Of a stretch of 50,970 nt of DNA, positions 18,598 to 27,937 are shown piece by piece. Under the pieces are notes generated by a model. The model did not search any database, had not been told where the DNA came from, and saw nothing but the letters and a program-made list of their open reading frames with translations. The stretch spans positions 1 through 50,970 of the forward strand of contig JAAVYF010000054.1 in NCBI GenBank assembly GCA_022790975.1, given 5' to 3'. The position numbers were made by a program, and so were the translations under genes. The DNA comes from Clostridia bacterium (GTDB lineage: Bacteria > Bacillota > Clostridia > TANB77 > CAG-508). Numbering within the stretch: position 1 is the stretch's first letter; each line of letters starts with the position of its first letter.

Positions 18598-21072
18598 ATG
18601 GGATATAATTTTAAAGAAATTGAAAAAAAATGGCAAGAAAAGTGGGATAAAGAAGGTACATTTGAAAGCAAAATTGATTATTCTAAAAAGAAATGGTATG
18701 GTTTAATAGAATTTCCATATCCATCTGGACAAGGGCTTCATGTTGGACATCCAAGAAGTTATACTGCTCTTGATATTATTGCAAGAAAGAAAAGAATGGA
18801 AGGGTTAAATGTTCTTTATCCAATTGGTTTTGATGCATTCGGACTCCCAGCCGAAAATTATGCAATAAAAAATCATATTCATCCAAAAATAACAACTGAA
18901 AAAAATGTTAATCATTTTAGAGAGCAATTAAAATCTTTAGGATTTTCATTTGATTGGTCAAGAGAAGTAAATACCACAGACCCTAATTATTATAGATGGA
19001 CTCAATGGATTTTTTTACAATTATATAAAAAAGGTTTGGCATATAAAGCTACAATGCCAATTAATTTTTGTACAGGTTGTAAAGTTGGCTTAGCAAACGA
19101 AGAGGTTGTAAATGGAGTTTGCGAAAGATGTGGAAGTCCAGTTGTTCAAAAAGAAAAATCTCAATGGATGCTTAAAATTACAGAATATGCAGAAAGATTA
19201 ATAAATGATTTAGAAGATTTAGATTATTTAGAGAAAATAAAAGCACAACAAATTAATTGGATAGGAAGAAGTGAAGGGGCAGACGTTAATTTTAAAATAG
19301 AAGGAATAGATGATGAACTTTTGATATATACAACAAGACCAGATACAATTTTTGGAGTAACATATATGGTAATTGCACCAGAACATAATTTGATTGAAAA
19401 ATATTCTCAAAAAATTGAAAATATGGAAGAAATTAAAGAATATCAAGAAAAATCTGCTTTAAAATCTAATTTTGAAAGAGCTGAGTTAAATAAAGAAAAA
19501 ACTGGTATTGAAATAAAAGGTATTAAAGCTATAAATCCAGTAAATGGAGAAGCTATTCCTATTTGGATTTCTGACTATGTTTTAATAACATATGGAACAG
19601 GAGCTATTATGGCAGTTCCAGCTCATGATGATAGAGATTTTGAATTTGCAAAAAAATTTGGTTTACCAATAAAACCAGTTATAATCCCAAAATCAGATAA
19701 CAAAACAGATAATTTACAAAGTGAACTAGAAGCTAAATTTGATTTCTTAATGAATAATGATGGTTCAAAAAAGGAGTTTACATATACTAAAGAAGGTATT
19801 GCTGTAAATTCAGAATTTTTAGATGGTTTAACATCAAAAGAAGCAACTAAAAAAGCAATTGAATATATTGAGGAAAACAAATTAGGTAAAAGAAAAGTAA
19901 ACTATAAACTTCGTGATTGGGTATTTTCTCGTCAGAGATATTGGGGAGAACCAATTCCTATGGTATATTGTGAAGAATGTGGTTGGGTTCCTATTCCAGA
20001 AGAAGAACTTCCACTTACTCTTCCTGAAATAGAAGATTATGAACCAGGTGAAAATGGAGAATCTCCACTAGCTAAGTTAGACTCTTGGATAAATACTGTG
20101 TGTCCACATTGTGGAAAACCAGCAAAACGTGAAACAGATACAATGCCACAATGGGCAGGGTCATCTTGGTATTTTTTAAGGTATATGGATCCACATAATG
20201 ATAAAGAATTTGCATCAAAAGAAGCTCTAGAATATTGGGGACCAGTTGATTGGTATAATGGTGGAATGGAGCATACTACTCTTCACTTATTATATTCAAG
20301 ATTTTGGCATAAATTCTTATATGATATAGGTGTTGTACCTACCAAAGAACCATATTCAAAACGTACATCACATGGTATGATTTTAGGCTCTAATGGTGAA
20401 AAAATGTCTAAATCCAAAGGAAATGTTGTAAATCCAGATGATATAGTTAGAGATTATGGAGCAGATACTTTAAGAGTATATGAAATGTTTTTAGGTCCAT
20501 TTGACCAAACAGCACCATGGTCAATGGATAGTGTTAGAGGATGTTCAAAATTCTTGGATAGAGTTTGGAATTTAAAAGATATATTAGTAGATGGAGAAGA
20601 ATATTCTTCTGAGTTTGAAAAAATGATGCATAAAGCTATAAAAAAAGTTACATTAGATATAGATGAAATGAAATTTAATACATCAGTTGCTACATTTATG
20701 ACTATGGTAAATGAATTTGTAAAAGCAAAGAAAATAAATAGAGCAGAATACAAAACATTTTTACAATTACTAAATCCATTTGCTCCTCATATTACAGAAG
20801 AACTTTTTGAGAAAATAGGAGAGAAAGACCAAATAAGCAAAACTCCTTGGCCAAAATATGATGAATCAAAAACTATAGATGATGAAATAGAAGTTCCAGT
20901 TCAAATAAATGGGAAATTAAAAGGCTTAGTAAAAGTTGAAAAAGAAGCAGGAGAAGATATTGTAAAAGAAGAAGCTCATAAATTAGAAGCAGTTCAAAAA
21001 TCTGTAGAAGGCAAAACAATAGTTAAAGAAATTTACGTTAAAGGAAAAATATTTAATATTGTTGTAAAATAA
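18598..21072 (+). CDS. leuS: Leucyl-tRNA synthetase
   Basis: An 824-residue class I aminoacyl-tRNA synthetase that charges tRNA-Leu. HIGH appears as HVGH in [13 protein letters not shown] (near residue 49) and KMSKS in EKMSKSKGN (near 604). The CP1 editing domain ([35 protein letters not shown]) and two zinc-type Cys pairs (CTGCKVG, CERCG) are visible. The start is the ATG at 18598, about 7 bp from GGGAGGA; the ATG at 18592 is too close to it. It is monocistronic with its own promoter. Natural ACG/TTC-GGN junctions in this gene have not been altered. Confidence 0.96.
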   Translation: MGYNFKEIEKKWQEKWDKEGTFESKIDYSKKKWYGLIEFPYPSGQGLHVGHPRSYTALDIIARKKRMEGLNVLYPIGFDAFGLPAENYAIKNHIHPKITTEKNVNHFREQLKSLGFSFDWSREVNTTDPNYYRWTQWIFLQLYKKGLAYKATMPINFCTGCKVGLANEEVVNGVCERCGSPVVQKEKSQWMLKITEYAERLINDLEDLDYLEKIKAQQINWIGRSEGADVNFKIEGIDDELLIYTTRPDTIFGVTYMVIAPEHNLIEKYSQKIENMEEIKEYQEKSALKSNFERAELNKEKTGIEIKGIKAINPVNGEAIPIWISDYVLITYGTGAIMAVPAHDDRDFEFAKKFGLPIKPVIIPKSDNKTDNLQSELEAKFDFLMNNDGSKKEFTYTKEGIAVNSEFLDGLTSKEATKKAIEYIEENKLGKRKVNYKLRDWVFSRQRYWGEPIPMVYCEECGWVPIPEEELPLTLPEIEDYEPGENGESPLAKLDSWINTVCPHCGKPAKRETDTMPQWAGSSWYFLRYMDPHNDKEFASKEALEYWGPVDWYNGGMEHTTLHLLYSRFWHKFLYDIGVVPTKEPYSKRTSHGMILGSNGEKMSKSKGNVVNPDDIVRDYGADTLRVYEMFLGPFDQTAPWSMDSVRGCSKFLDRVWNLKDILVDGEEYSSEFEKMMHKAIKKVTLDIDEMKFNTSVATFMTMVNEFVKAKKINRAEYKTFLQLLNPFAPHITEELFEKIGEKDQISKTPWPKYDESKTIDDEIEVPVQINGKLKGLVKVEKEAGEDIVKEEAHKLEAVQKSVEGKTIVKEIYVKGKIFNIVVK

Positions 21073-21104
21073 TGAACGTTTTGGAACCGTCCTCAAACGT
21101 TCAT
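21072..21104 (+). terminator. Hairpin after leuS with a GGAACCGTCC loop
   Basis: TGAACGTTTTG / CAAACGTTCA arms around a GAACCGTCC loop. The same GGAACCGTCC core occurs near position 140. It may terminate leuS although the T tract is poor, or be a dispersed hairpin element. Confidence 0.45.
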
Positions 21105-21105
21105 A

Positions 21106-21134
21106 TTGTAATGATAGATAAAATGTGGTATAAT
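21106..21134 (+). promoter_or_regulatory. Promoter of the 21.2-kb orphan
   Basis: -35 TTGTAA (21106-21111) and -10 TATAAT (21129-21134), 17-bp spacer. Confidence 0.6.
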
Positions 21135-21182
21135 AAAAACAATTTAGCGTGAAAGCTAAAAATAAAATATGGAGGGAGAAAA

Positions 21183-21749
21183 ATGTATTATTTTTGCAGT
21201 ATTAACCGGGTAAACAAATTACCCAGTGGGAGGTATGAGTTAAATATATCCAAGATTTTACAGGATGAAACTCATATCGAAATTTTTGCAACTTTAGGAG
21301 AAGCTTCTATGAGAAGGCTGTTAACATTTTATGATGTGGACTCGGCTGAAAAAATATCAGAATCGCCCATAAAAAATGTTGATGTTGCCATTCTGCCCAA
21401 AGGTGATCCATATGATTGCAAAATGAGCCTTCAGTTCAAATTAAAGTTAAATGGTTTCTTCATTGATAGTAATGAAGATAACTATGTGTCATTGCCAGAA
21501 TCAGTGCTGGTTAAGAAATTGAGCATGAAGGCAAAAAATATCTACGGTCTTTGCTTAGAAACTATTGATGATGTATTATTCGAATTCGTACTATGCCAGG
21601 AAGAGCTGGACGTATTAAATCGGTTATTTGAATTCGATCCGAAATCAAGGTTTTGGAAAAAGCAAGTTACATTAAACATTGATGAAAATAAAGATATATA
21701 TGTGATGGTTTCCGTGGATGTAAAAGATGTAACTGTCAAATACGATTAA
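21183..21749 (+). CDS. Hypothetical protein, foreign-looking
   Basis: A 188-residue soluble protein with no recognised family. It has no signal peptide or membrane helix. It is rich in beta-type segments (SLQFKLKLNGFFI, QVTLNIDENKDIYVMVSVDV) and has a Phe/Cys/Glu-rich part (VLFEFVLCQEELDVLNRLF). A strong GGAGGGAG site precedes the ATG, and it has its own promoter and terminator. Codon use stands out: CGG for Arg at 21207 and 21621, and more C- and G-ending codons. A +1 shift at 21207 would hit a stop at once. Like the adenylate kinase-like gene, it was probably acquired. Confidence 0.55.
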   Translation: MYYFCSINRVNKLPSGRYELNISKILQDETHIEIFATLGEASMRRLLTFYDVDSAEKISESPIKNVDVAILPKGDPYDCKMSLQFKLKLNGFFIDSNEDNYVSLPESVLVKKLSMKAKNIYGLCLETIDDVLFEFVLCQEELDVLNRLFEFDPKSRFWKKQVTLNIDENKDIYVMVSVDVKDVTVKYD

Positions 21750-21782
21750 CATTTTTCTTTTTTTACTTACTTAAGTAACAAA

Positions 21783-21821
21783 CGCAAAGCACTCAAACAA
21801 AAATAGTTTGAGTGCTTTGTG
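21783..21821. terminator. Bidirectional terminator
   Basis: A near-perfect 16-bp stem (CGCAAAGCACTCAAAC / GTTTGAGTGCTTTGTG) with a 7-nt loop, between the convergent orphan gene and spoVAE. Confidence 0.8.
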
Positions 21822-21849
21822 CTATTAATTATCTAAATATGTTTAAAAT

Positions 21850-22219
21850 CTATTGTTTTTTTATCTTTGGTTTTGAAACCAAAGACGCTATATATCCAAA
21901 AAATATTGCACTAGTAATTCCAGCTGCAGCAGCTTTAATTCCTCCCATAAAAGCTCCTAAGAATCCAGAATCTTTTACTTCAGAAAGAACACCTTTTGCA
22001 AGTAAACTTCCAAAACCTGTTAGAGGAACAGTTGCTCCACATCCAGCAAATTCTATTAGTTTTTGATACCATCCTAAACCACCTAAAATTACACCAGTAG
22101 TTACAAATGCAACAAGAATTCTTGCAGGAGTAAGTTTAGTTTTGTCAATTAAAATTTGACCTACTATACAAATTAAACCGTCCAACTACAAAGGCTTTTA
22201 AAATCATCATCCAATCCAT
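21850..22219 (-). CDS. spoVAE: Stage V sporulation protein AE (one CGG +1 site)
   Basis: A 122-residue integral membrane component of the SpoVA channel, which imports dipicolinic acid into the forespore and releases it at germination. The start is the ATG at 22219-22217 after AAGAGGAAAA (minus strand). The product begins MDWMMILKAFVVGGLICIVGQ and continues with membrane helices, and the glycine-rich stretch GCGATVPLTGFGSLLAKGV is typical. The extra C (G at 22180 on the plus strand) must be skipped; otherwise the first 13 codons are cut off. It is the last gene of the spoVAC-spoVAD-spoVAE order. Confidence 0.92.
22177..22180 (-). other. CGG +1 site 5 (spoVAE G14)
   Basis: Minus strand GGA-c-GGT-TTA. 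Skipping the C restores VVGGLICIVGQ. Confidence 0.85.
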
Positions 22220-22409
22220 ATTTTCCTCTTGTATAAAATATTTAGGTTTTTAAAGGCTTTACCTATAAACCATTATAGTATTTTTTATTATAATAAATTA
22301 GTTTGTTATAATCATATTTATTATATAAATTATTAAATTTTTGTAATGTATGTTTAATCTATTTAAAAATTTTTCTAGTAAAGTAATATATAAAATTCAA
22401 TTTTTAATG

Positions 22410-23416
22410 TTAACATTCAATTGAAATTGCATGAGCAATTCCAGGTATACTTTCTCCTTGTTGTGAACTCAAAGAATTCATCAATGCACCAGTTGCCATC
22501 AAAAGAATTTTTTTGTATTTTTTATCTAACATTTGTTTATAAATGTATCCAGAAAAAACACTTGCAATACAACCACAACCGAGAACCGGCCAGAATGAGT
22601 ATCTTGTTTTTCCTTATCAAAAATTAAAACTCCACAATCATCATAATTTGAAGCTATATTGAATCCTTTTTTCTTAGCTAAATCTGTTAAAATATCTTTT
22701 CCAATATAACCTAAATCTCCAGTAAAGATTGCATCATAATAACTAGGTTTTCTACCTGTGTCATTAAAGTGAGTAACTAATGTGTCTAAAGCAGCACCAG
22801 CCATAGCAGCTCCCATATTGTTTGCATCTTTAATACCCATATCAACAATTTTTCCAGGAGTTAAAGCTGTTATAAATGGACCATTTCCATTTTTAGATAA
22901 AATTGAAGAACCAGCTCCAGTAACTGTCCATTGAGAAGCTGGAGCTCTTTGGTTTCCAAGTTCTAATGGAAATCTAAATTGCTTTTCAGCACTGCAAAAA
23001 TGACTTGAACTTGAACATAATACATTAGTTGCAAATCCTCCATCAATAGCCATTGCTCCTAATAAATTAGATTCTACAAAAGTAGAACATGCACCAAATA
23101 CTCCAAAGAATGGAATGTTTAAATCTCTTAAACCAAATGTAGAAGATATACATTGATTTATTAAATCTCCTGCAAAACACAAATCTATATCTTTAGTTGC
23201 AATTCCAGATTTATTAATGGCAAGATTTACAGTTTCTTTAACAAGTTTGCTTTCTGCTTTTTCCCAAGTTTCTTCTCCCCAGAATTCATCATCTAAACAT
23301 TTATCAAAATAACTGTTTAATGGACCTGCTTTTTCTTTAGGTCCAACAATACATGCAGTATTTAAAATTGCAACTGGTTTTTCTAACATATATGATTGAT
23401 TACCAATTTTTTTCAT
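22410..23416 (-). CDS. spoVAD: Stage V sporulation protein AD (two CGG +1 sites)
   Basis: A 334-residue SpoVA subunit with a thiolase-like fold that binds dipicolinic acid. It starts MKKIGNQSYMLEKPVAILNT. FGVFGACSTFVESNLLGAM and GDLGYIGKDILTDLAKKKG are typical of the family. Two extra C within 8 bases (plus-strand 22588 and 22581) break the frame. Skipping both gives THSGGSGCGCIASVFSGYIY and then the family's C-terminus GALMNSLSSQQGESIPGIAHA, ending at TAA 22412-22410. Without both shifts the last 58 residues are lost. The length after correction matches known SpoVAD. Confidence 0.93.
22578..22588 (-). other. Double CGG +1 site (6 and 7; spoVAD G277 and G279)
   Basis: Minus strand GGC-c-GGT-TCT-c-GGT-TGT. 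Two separate skips, one codon apart after each glycine, restore SGGSGCGC. The GGT in TGT-GGT-TGT just downstream has no extra C. Confidence 0.85.
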
Positions 23417-23659
23417 AAGTTTTTAGTATTTCGTATACTATAAAATTTTGATAATGGAAAAATTATAAATTTTTATAGAAAATGTATAAAATAAAAAAAT
23501 AATTTTTCTATTATAAAAATTTTCCGAAAATCTCCTTTCTAGTATAATGTTATTTATAAATTAATAAGATTTACAAATAAATTTTACATATTTATTTGAT
23601 AGTCTATTGTGATATAATTACAATTTAAAATTTTAGAAAATTTACTATTATTTCTAAAA

Positions 23660-24112
23660 TTACATAAATATCATAGAAATAAGTCCGAACTATAACACTA
23701 GTAGATATTCCATAAACTAGAACTGGTCCGAGCTACAGTAAACATTTTTGCTCCAACTCCCATAACATAACCTTCTGATTTATATTCCATAGCTGGTGAA
23801 ACAATAGAATTTGCAAAACCAGTGATTGGTATAAGAGAACCTGCACCGAGCAAATTTTCCAATTCTATTGAATAAATTTAAAGCTGTAAGAAAACTGCTT
23901 ATAAAAACCAAAGACATAGAAACAATTGTATAACACATAGTTTCATCTACACCTTTTGATTTTGCACATTCAAAAATAATTTGTCCAATTGCACAAATTA
24001 ATCCACCAACCCAGAATGCATTAAAACAATTTTTTAAAATAGGTGAGTCTGGTGTTTTTTCATCGACATATTTTTGATAAGCATCTTGACTTTCTAAAGG
24101 ATTGTCTTTCAT
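23660..24112 (-). CDS. spoVAC: Stage V sporulation protein AC (three CGG +1 sites)
   Basis: A 149-residue multi-pass membrane protein of the SpoVA channel, proposed in Bacillus to act as a mechanosensitive dipicolinate pore. It starts MKDNPLESQDAYQKYVD after GGAAAGGAG. The helix VGGLICAIGQIIFE parallels that in SpoVAE. Three extra C (plus-strand 23848, 23730 and 23687) must be skipped. The corrected end reads GAGSLIPITGFANSIVSPA, then VAGPVLVYGISTSVIVGLIS, the normal SpoVAC ending, with TAA at 23662-23660. Unshifted reading stops soon after residue 88. A 243-bp gap precedes spoVAD, unusually wide for these genes. Confidence 0.92.
23684..23687 (-). other. CGG +1 site 8 (spoVAC G142)
   Basis: Minus strand GTT-c-GGA-CTT. 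Skipping the C restores VIVGLISM near the C-terminus. Confidence 0.82.
23727..23730 (-). other. CGG +1 site 9 (spoVAC G128)
   Basis: Minus strand GCT-c-GGA-CCA. Skipping the C restores the conserved VAGPVLVYG. Confidence 0.87.
23845..23848 (-). other. CGG +1 site 10 (spoVAC G89)
   Basis: Minus strand GCT-c-GGT-GCA. Skipping the C restores KFAGAGSLIPITGF. Confidence 0.87.
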
Positions 24113-24377
24113 AAATTGCTCCTTTCCAAAAATGTATTACATTAGAAAATTAGATTATTAGAAAATTTTTAAAATTTGTAAAAATTTTCTAATATCTAAA
24201 TTCTAATATACAAATGAAATAAGTTATTAAAAACTAATTTTAAATAATAAATAAATTAAGTTATCAAAAAAATATTATTAATAATTTAACTCCAAAATTA
24301 ATAAAAATTAGCAAAATAAATTTTTAATATAAATAATATTTATAAATGTTATAATTAATAAATATTTTTAATTAGAT

Positions 24378-24632
24378 TTATTCATCTAAATTAGAAAATT
24401 CACTTTGTGTTTCCTGAAGTGTTTGCAAATTTTTATCAATTTCAAATTCTAAATCTAAATCTACATAATATTCTTGAATTTTATCTCCTTGAAGTTTTGC
24501 ACGTTGTTCTAAAATTACAACAGTGCTTAAATTTTGAAGAGTTTCACTTGCCTCACTAATTGTTTTTACGATAGCATCCTTCCATGAAATATTAGATGTA
24601 CCTGTAATTTTTATATGCTTTTTTGAACTCAT
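24378..24632 (-). CDS. Dodecin-family flavin-binding protein
   Basis: An 84-residue protein matching the dodecin fold (one helix packed on a three-stranded sheet, forming 12-mers that bind and buffer flavins). The signature runs KITGTSNISWKDAIVKTISE, then ASETLQNLSTVVILEQRAKL, then EYYVDLDLEFEID. A glutamate/aspartate tail of about 18 residues extends past the usual end. I choose the ATG at 24632 because GGAGG lies at the right distance; it overlaps the earlier ATG at 24647. It is upstream of spoVAC on the same strand but 265 bp away, so probably a separate unit. Confidence 0.85.
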   Translation of the reverse strand: MSSKKHIKITGTSNISWKDAIVKTISEASETLQNLSTVVILEQRAKLQGDKIQEYYVDLDLEFEIDKNLQTLQETQSEFSNLDE

Positions 24633-24915
24633 TTTAATTTCCTCCATTCTTGTTAAAATTTTGCTATTATTTTTTGTTATTTTTCATAAAATATTCATAT
24701 AAAGTTCATAAATTTATAAAAAATTATTTTTAAATTAAGAACTTTTCTCAAAAATTCCAATTTTTTACAATAATATTACAAGTGAAATACATTTTGGTAA
24801 AGTGTATTGACTATAAATTTAATTAAGTATAAATTATAAGTACAAAAAAGTACAAAAGAGTAATATTTGCACAATATTTTGGAATAATAATAAAAAAACT
24901 TGAGGAGAAAAAACT

Positions 24916-26544
24916 GTGTCAAAGTGTTTAGGAGTTTATATTGAAGATGACATAATTAAATATGCTAAAGTTGATAAGAACAAAGATATTCTAAAAGTCG
25001 AAAGTTCTAGTGTAGTTTTCTATGAAAAAGAAAATATATTACAAACACTTGATAAGATTATTAGAGAAACTTATAGTGCAAGAGATCCTATAAGTATAAA
25101 TATATCAAATGAATTATATAATTACTTTGATGTATTTGCAGCTTTAAAACCGTCAGATAAAAAGAAATCTGTAAGTTTGGATTTTGAACTGCTTTGTAGT
25201 GAAAAAGGATATAACAAAGATTCTTTAGATACAAGATGTGTTTTTAGAGATAGCAGAGAAAGTAGTGATAAATCAAAGGTTATTCATGTTGCAGCTAATA
25301 AAGAAAATATTCATAAAAGAGTTTTAGATTTTGGTAGTGCAAAAGTTACTTCTGTTACACCAATTACTACAAGTATATTTAATTTGTTAGAATTAGGACC
25401 AAAAGATGAAAATGTTATTATTGTTAATATAGAAAAAGATACAAAAGTAACAACAGTTCTTGGTGGTGAAGTATATAATATAGATATTATTCCTGAAGGA
25501 ATGGGAGAAATATTGAATTCTATTAATAATGTAGAAAATTCAATGAAAAAATCTTATGAATGTTGTAAAAATACAACTATATACACTCAGGATATGCAAG
25601 AACTTCAAACAGGTGAAAATGAACATTTAGAAGAAATTATGCCTATATTATATAAAATAGTAAATGAAGTAAAGAAAATTGTAGAAACTACAGTTGGACA
25701 AGTTTCAAAGGTTTATATAACAGGTCTTGGTACAGCTATTAATAATATAGATTTATATTTTCAAGAATATATAACAAGTTCGAAATGTGAATTATTGAAA
25801 CCATTTTTCTTAGAAAATGCATCTATAAAAATGCCAATTAAAGATTATATGGAAGTTAATTCAGCTATTGCTTTAGCCTTACAAGGATTAGGATATGGTG
25901 AAGCTGATTTAAATTTTAAAGGCAAAAAGTCAGGAAGTATTTCATTAGATGGTAAAAATATTCAAAATTCGTTAAAAAGTTTATTAGATCTTAGAAAAGA
26001 ATTAACAGCACTTGATAAAACTTTACTAAGAGTATTAGTATTGTTCTTAGTTTTAGTTATTGGATATGCTGGATTTTCTACATCTATAGTAACTCAAATA
26101 GATGAAAAACAAACAGAGATAAGCTCTGCTACTCAAACTGTAACTTCTCAAATTGCAATGATAAGAGAACAGAATGTTAAAATTACAACGGGTCAAAGAA
26201 ATTATGATGAAATTGTTACAGCTTTAACAAGAATTGAAGAACCAGATAATAATGATTTAACAGATACTGCAAATACTGAACAAAAAATTATAATTGAAAA
26301 AAATGCAATACCAAATATGTTAAGTCAAATTATTCAAGTAATTCCAAAACAAGTTAAAGTTACATCAATAAAAAATACAACAGATAAGCATATTGTTATA
26401 GAAGCTCAAGCTGGAAAATATGATCAATTAGGATATTTTAGAGCTGTTTTATCTACTGAAGGAATATTAACAAATGTTAAATCAACTAGTGGTTTAAGAA
26501 GTGGGGATACTGTAACAATTACAATAGAAGGAGATTTACCATGA
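24916..26544 (+). CDS. pilM: Type IV pilus assembly protein, PilM-PilN fusion
   Basis: A 542-residue protein. Residues about 1-340 follow the actin-like PilM fold: KCLGVYIEDDIIKYAKV at the start, VIIVNIEKDTKVTTVLGGEV as the second nucleotide strand, and KVYITGLGTAINNIDLYFQEY. After a linker, residues 376-400 are one membrane helix (LRVLVLFLVLVIGYAGFS), followed by a coiled coil and a PilN-like periplasmic-type fold (TSIKNTTDKHIVIEAQAG). PilM (cytoplasmic) and PilN (membrane) are normally separate partners. The start is a GTG after GAGGAG. It begins the pilus operon and overlaps pilO by 4 bp. Confidence 0.85.
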   Translation: MSKCLGVYIEDDIIKYAKVDKNKDILKVESSSVVFYEKENILQTLDKIIRETYSARDPISINISNELYNYFDVFAALKPSDKKKSVSLDFELLCSEKGYNKDSLDTRCVFRDSRESSDKSKVIHVAANKENIHKRVLDFGSAKVTSVTPITTSIFNLLELGPKDENVIIVNIEKDTKVTTVLGGEVYNIDIIPEGMGEILNSINNVENSMKKSYECCKNTTIYTQDMQELQTGENEHLEEIMPILYKIVNEVKKIVETTVGQVSKVYITGLGTAINNIDLYFQEYITSSKCELLKPFFLENASIKMPIKDYMEVNSAIALALQGLGYGEADLNFKGKKSGSISLDGKNIQNSLKSLLDLRKELTALDKTLLRVLVLFLVLVIGYAGFSTSIVTQIDEKQTEISSATQTVTSQIAMIREQNVKITTGQRNYDEIVTALTRIEEPDNNDLTDTANTEQKIIIEKNAIPNMLSQIIQVIPKQVKVTSIKNTTDKHIVIEAQAGKYDQLGYFRAVLSTEGILTNVKSTSGLRSGDTVTITIEGDLP

Positions 26545-27368
26545 AAAGAGTTTTAATAATTGTTGCTTTAATAGCTGTTGCTTGGTTTGGAATAACAATA
26601 GTAAAAGATGGTTTTCAAAATGAAAATTTTAATATTGATATTGCTAGCTACCAAGGTTTAGAAGAAAAATCAGCAGGACTAACTAAATCAGTAAGTAACT
26701 ATAACACCAAAAATCAAGATGAATATCAAGCTGAATTAGTGAATTTAAATAATTCTATAAAAAAATATAAAAATTCAAAAGCTCAATATGAAGAACTTAT
26801 AGCTGAATTAGATAATGAATCTCCAAAAGAAATTTTAGAAGAGCAAGTTATTTATTCAGATAAAAAAAGATATGATATTGACTTTTTATTAACAACACTT
26901 GGAACTTATGGAAATAAAGAAGGAGTAACTGTTACACTAGAATTAGAAAAAAGCACAACTCAAGATGCAAATGCTAGTAAATATGGTTATACTCTTTGTA
27001 ATTTAAGATTTATGCTTACAGGAACTTATGTAGATATAGCTAATTTTTTATATGATATAGAAGGAGATAGTGAATTAGCATTTGAAATTAGAGATTTTAA
27101 TATGACTAAAAATGAAGCTGATTTTGCAGTTAAAGATGTAAGAATTAATAGTGATACTTTAATTGAAACAAAAACAACAAACTCAACTACAAACCCTTCA
27201 ACTACAACTCCAAGTGGAACAACTAATAATACTACATCTAATACAAATACTACTAATAATACAAATAGAGTTTCAAATAATGTAAATTCAAACAATGTTT
27301 CAAATAGTACTAATAGAAATACAAACACTGTAAATAATACAAATGTTACAAATAATACAGTTAGATAA
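26541..27368 (+). CDS. pilO: PilO-like type IV pilus assembly protein
   Basis: A 275-residue bitopic membrane protein. A short cytoplasmic MKR is followed by a helix (VLIIVALIAVAWFGITIV), a coiled coil (about 45-95) and a ferredoxin-like fold with LEEQVIYSDKKRYDIDFLL and FMLTGTYVDIANFLYDIEG, as in PilO, which pairs with PilN to form the inner alignment ring. The last 65 residues are a low-complexity Thr/Asn/Ser tail, likely an extracytoplasmic flexible stalk. Its ATG overlaps the TGA of the PilM-PilN gene (ATGA), so translation is coupled. Confidence 0.8.
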   Translation: MKRVLIIVALIAVAWFGITIVKDGFQNENFNIDIASYQGLEEKSAGLTKSVSNYNTKNQDEYQAELVNLNNSIKKYKNSKAQYEELIAELDNESPKEILEEQVIYSDKKRYDIDFLLTTLGTYGNKEGVTVTLELEKSTTQDANASKYGYTLCNLRFMLTGTYVDIANFLYDIEGDSELAFEIRDFNMTKNEADFAVKDVRINSDTLIETKTTNSTTNPSTTTPSGTTNNTTSNTNTTNNTNRVSNNVNSNNVSNSTNRNTNTVNNTNVTNNTVR

Positions 27369-27394
27369 ATATAAATTTGAAAGGAATTTAAAAT

Positions 27395-27865
27395 ATGAAA
27401 AAATTAACAAGAAATTTAATTTTGTTAGTTGCAGTAGCAGCAGTTGGTTTAATGATTGTTGGAATTTTAGTTTATAATTATATTCCAACTGATGTTGCAA
27501 TAGCTAAACCTAACACTTATGAAGTAGATATAGAAACTACAAAAGTTCTTTCAGATGCAACAGAGAGTTCAAATTTGCTTAGTCAAATAACTGGAAGTTC
27601 TTCAGGTTCAGATGAAATAAAAACTAGTATTATTTTACAAACATATCAAGTAACAAAAACAGATTTAGCTAGATATAAAGCTTCAGGAGCTTATGTAAGT
27701 GGAAAATCAGATCCATTCTCAGATGCTCCAGAGCCTACAGTAGAAGAAAATAATGATGGTAATACAAATACTTCTTCTACAAAACCAGGAAATACAAATA
27801 ATACAGTAGGAGGAAGCACAGTTCAATCTGATGGAACATTATTAAATAGTGCTTCAAAAAAATAA
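27395..27865 (+). CDS. PilP-like membrane-anchored pilus protein
   Basis: A 156-residue protein with an N-terminal membrane helix (NLILLVAVAAVGLMIVGILVYNY), a short beta-type domain and a Ser/Thr/Asn tail. SGKSDPFSD recalls the RDPF motif of PilP, which links the PilNO ring outward. The position after pilM/N and pilO also fits PilP, but the sequence is too short and divergent for certainty. Ribosome site AAAGGAA. It lies directly before the major pilin gene. Confidence 0.5.
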   Translation: MKKLTRNLILLVAVAAVGLMIVGILVYNYIPTDVAIAKPNTYEVDIETTKVLSDATESSNLLSQITGSSSGSDEIKTSIILQTYQVTKTDLARYKASGAYVSGKSDPFSDAPEPTVEENNDGNTNTSSTKPGNTNNTVGGSTVQSDGTLLNSASKK

Positions 27866-27937
27866 TTTAATTTTAGGATATATTTAAAATATTAAATATA
27901 TACAATATTTTTTAAAACATAAAAGGAGGAAAAAATT

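Noticed and set aside
22421..22627. Plus-strand small frame opposite spoVAD
   Set aside because: It lies antisense to the spoVAD C-terminus, which is clearly coding once the two C are skipped.
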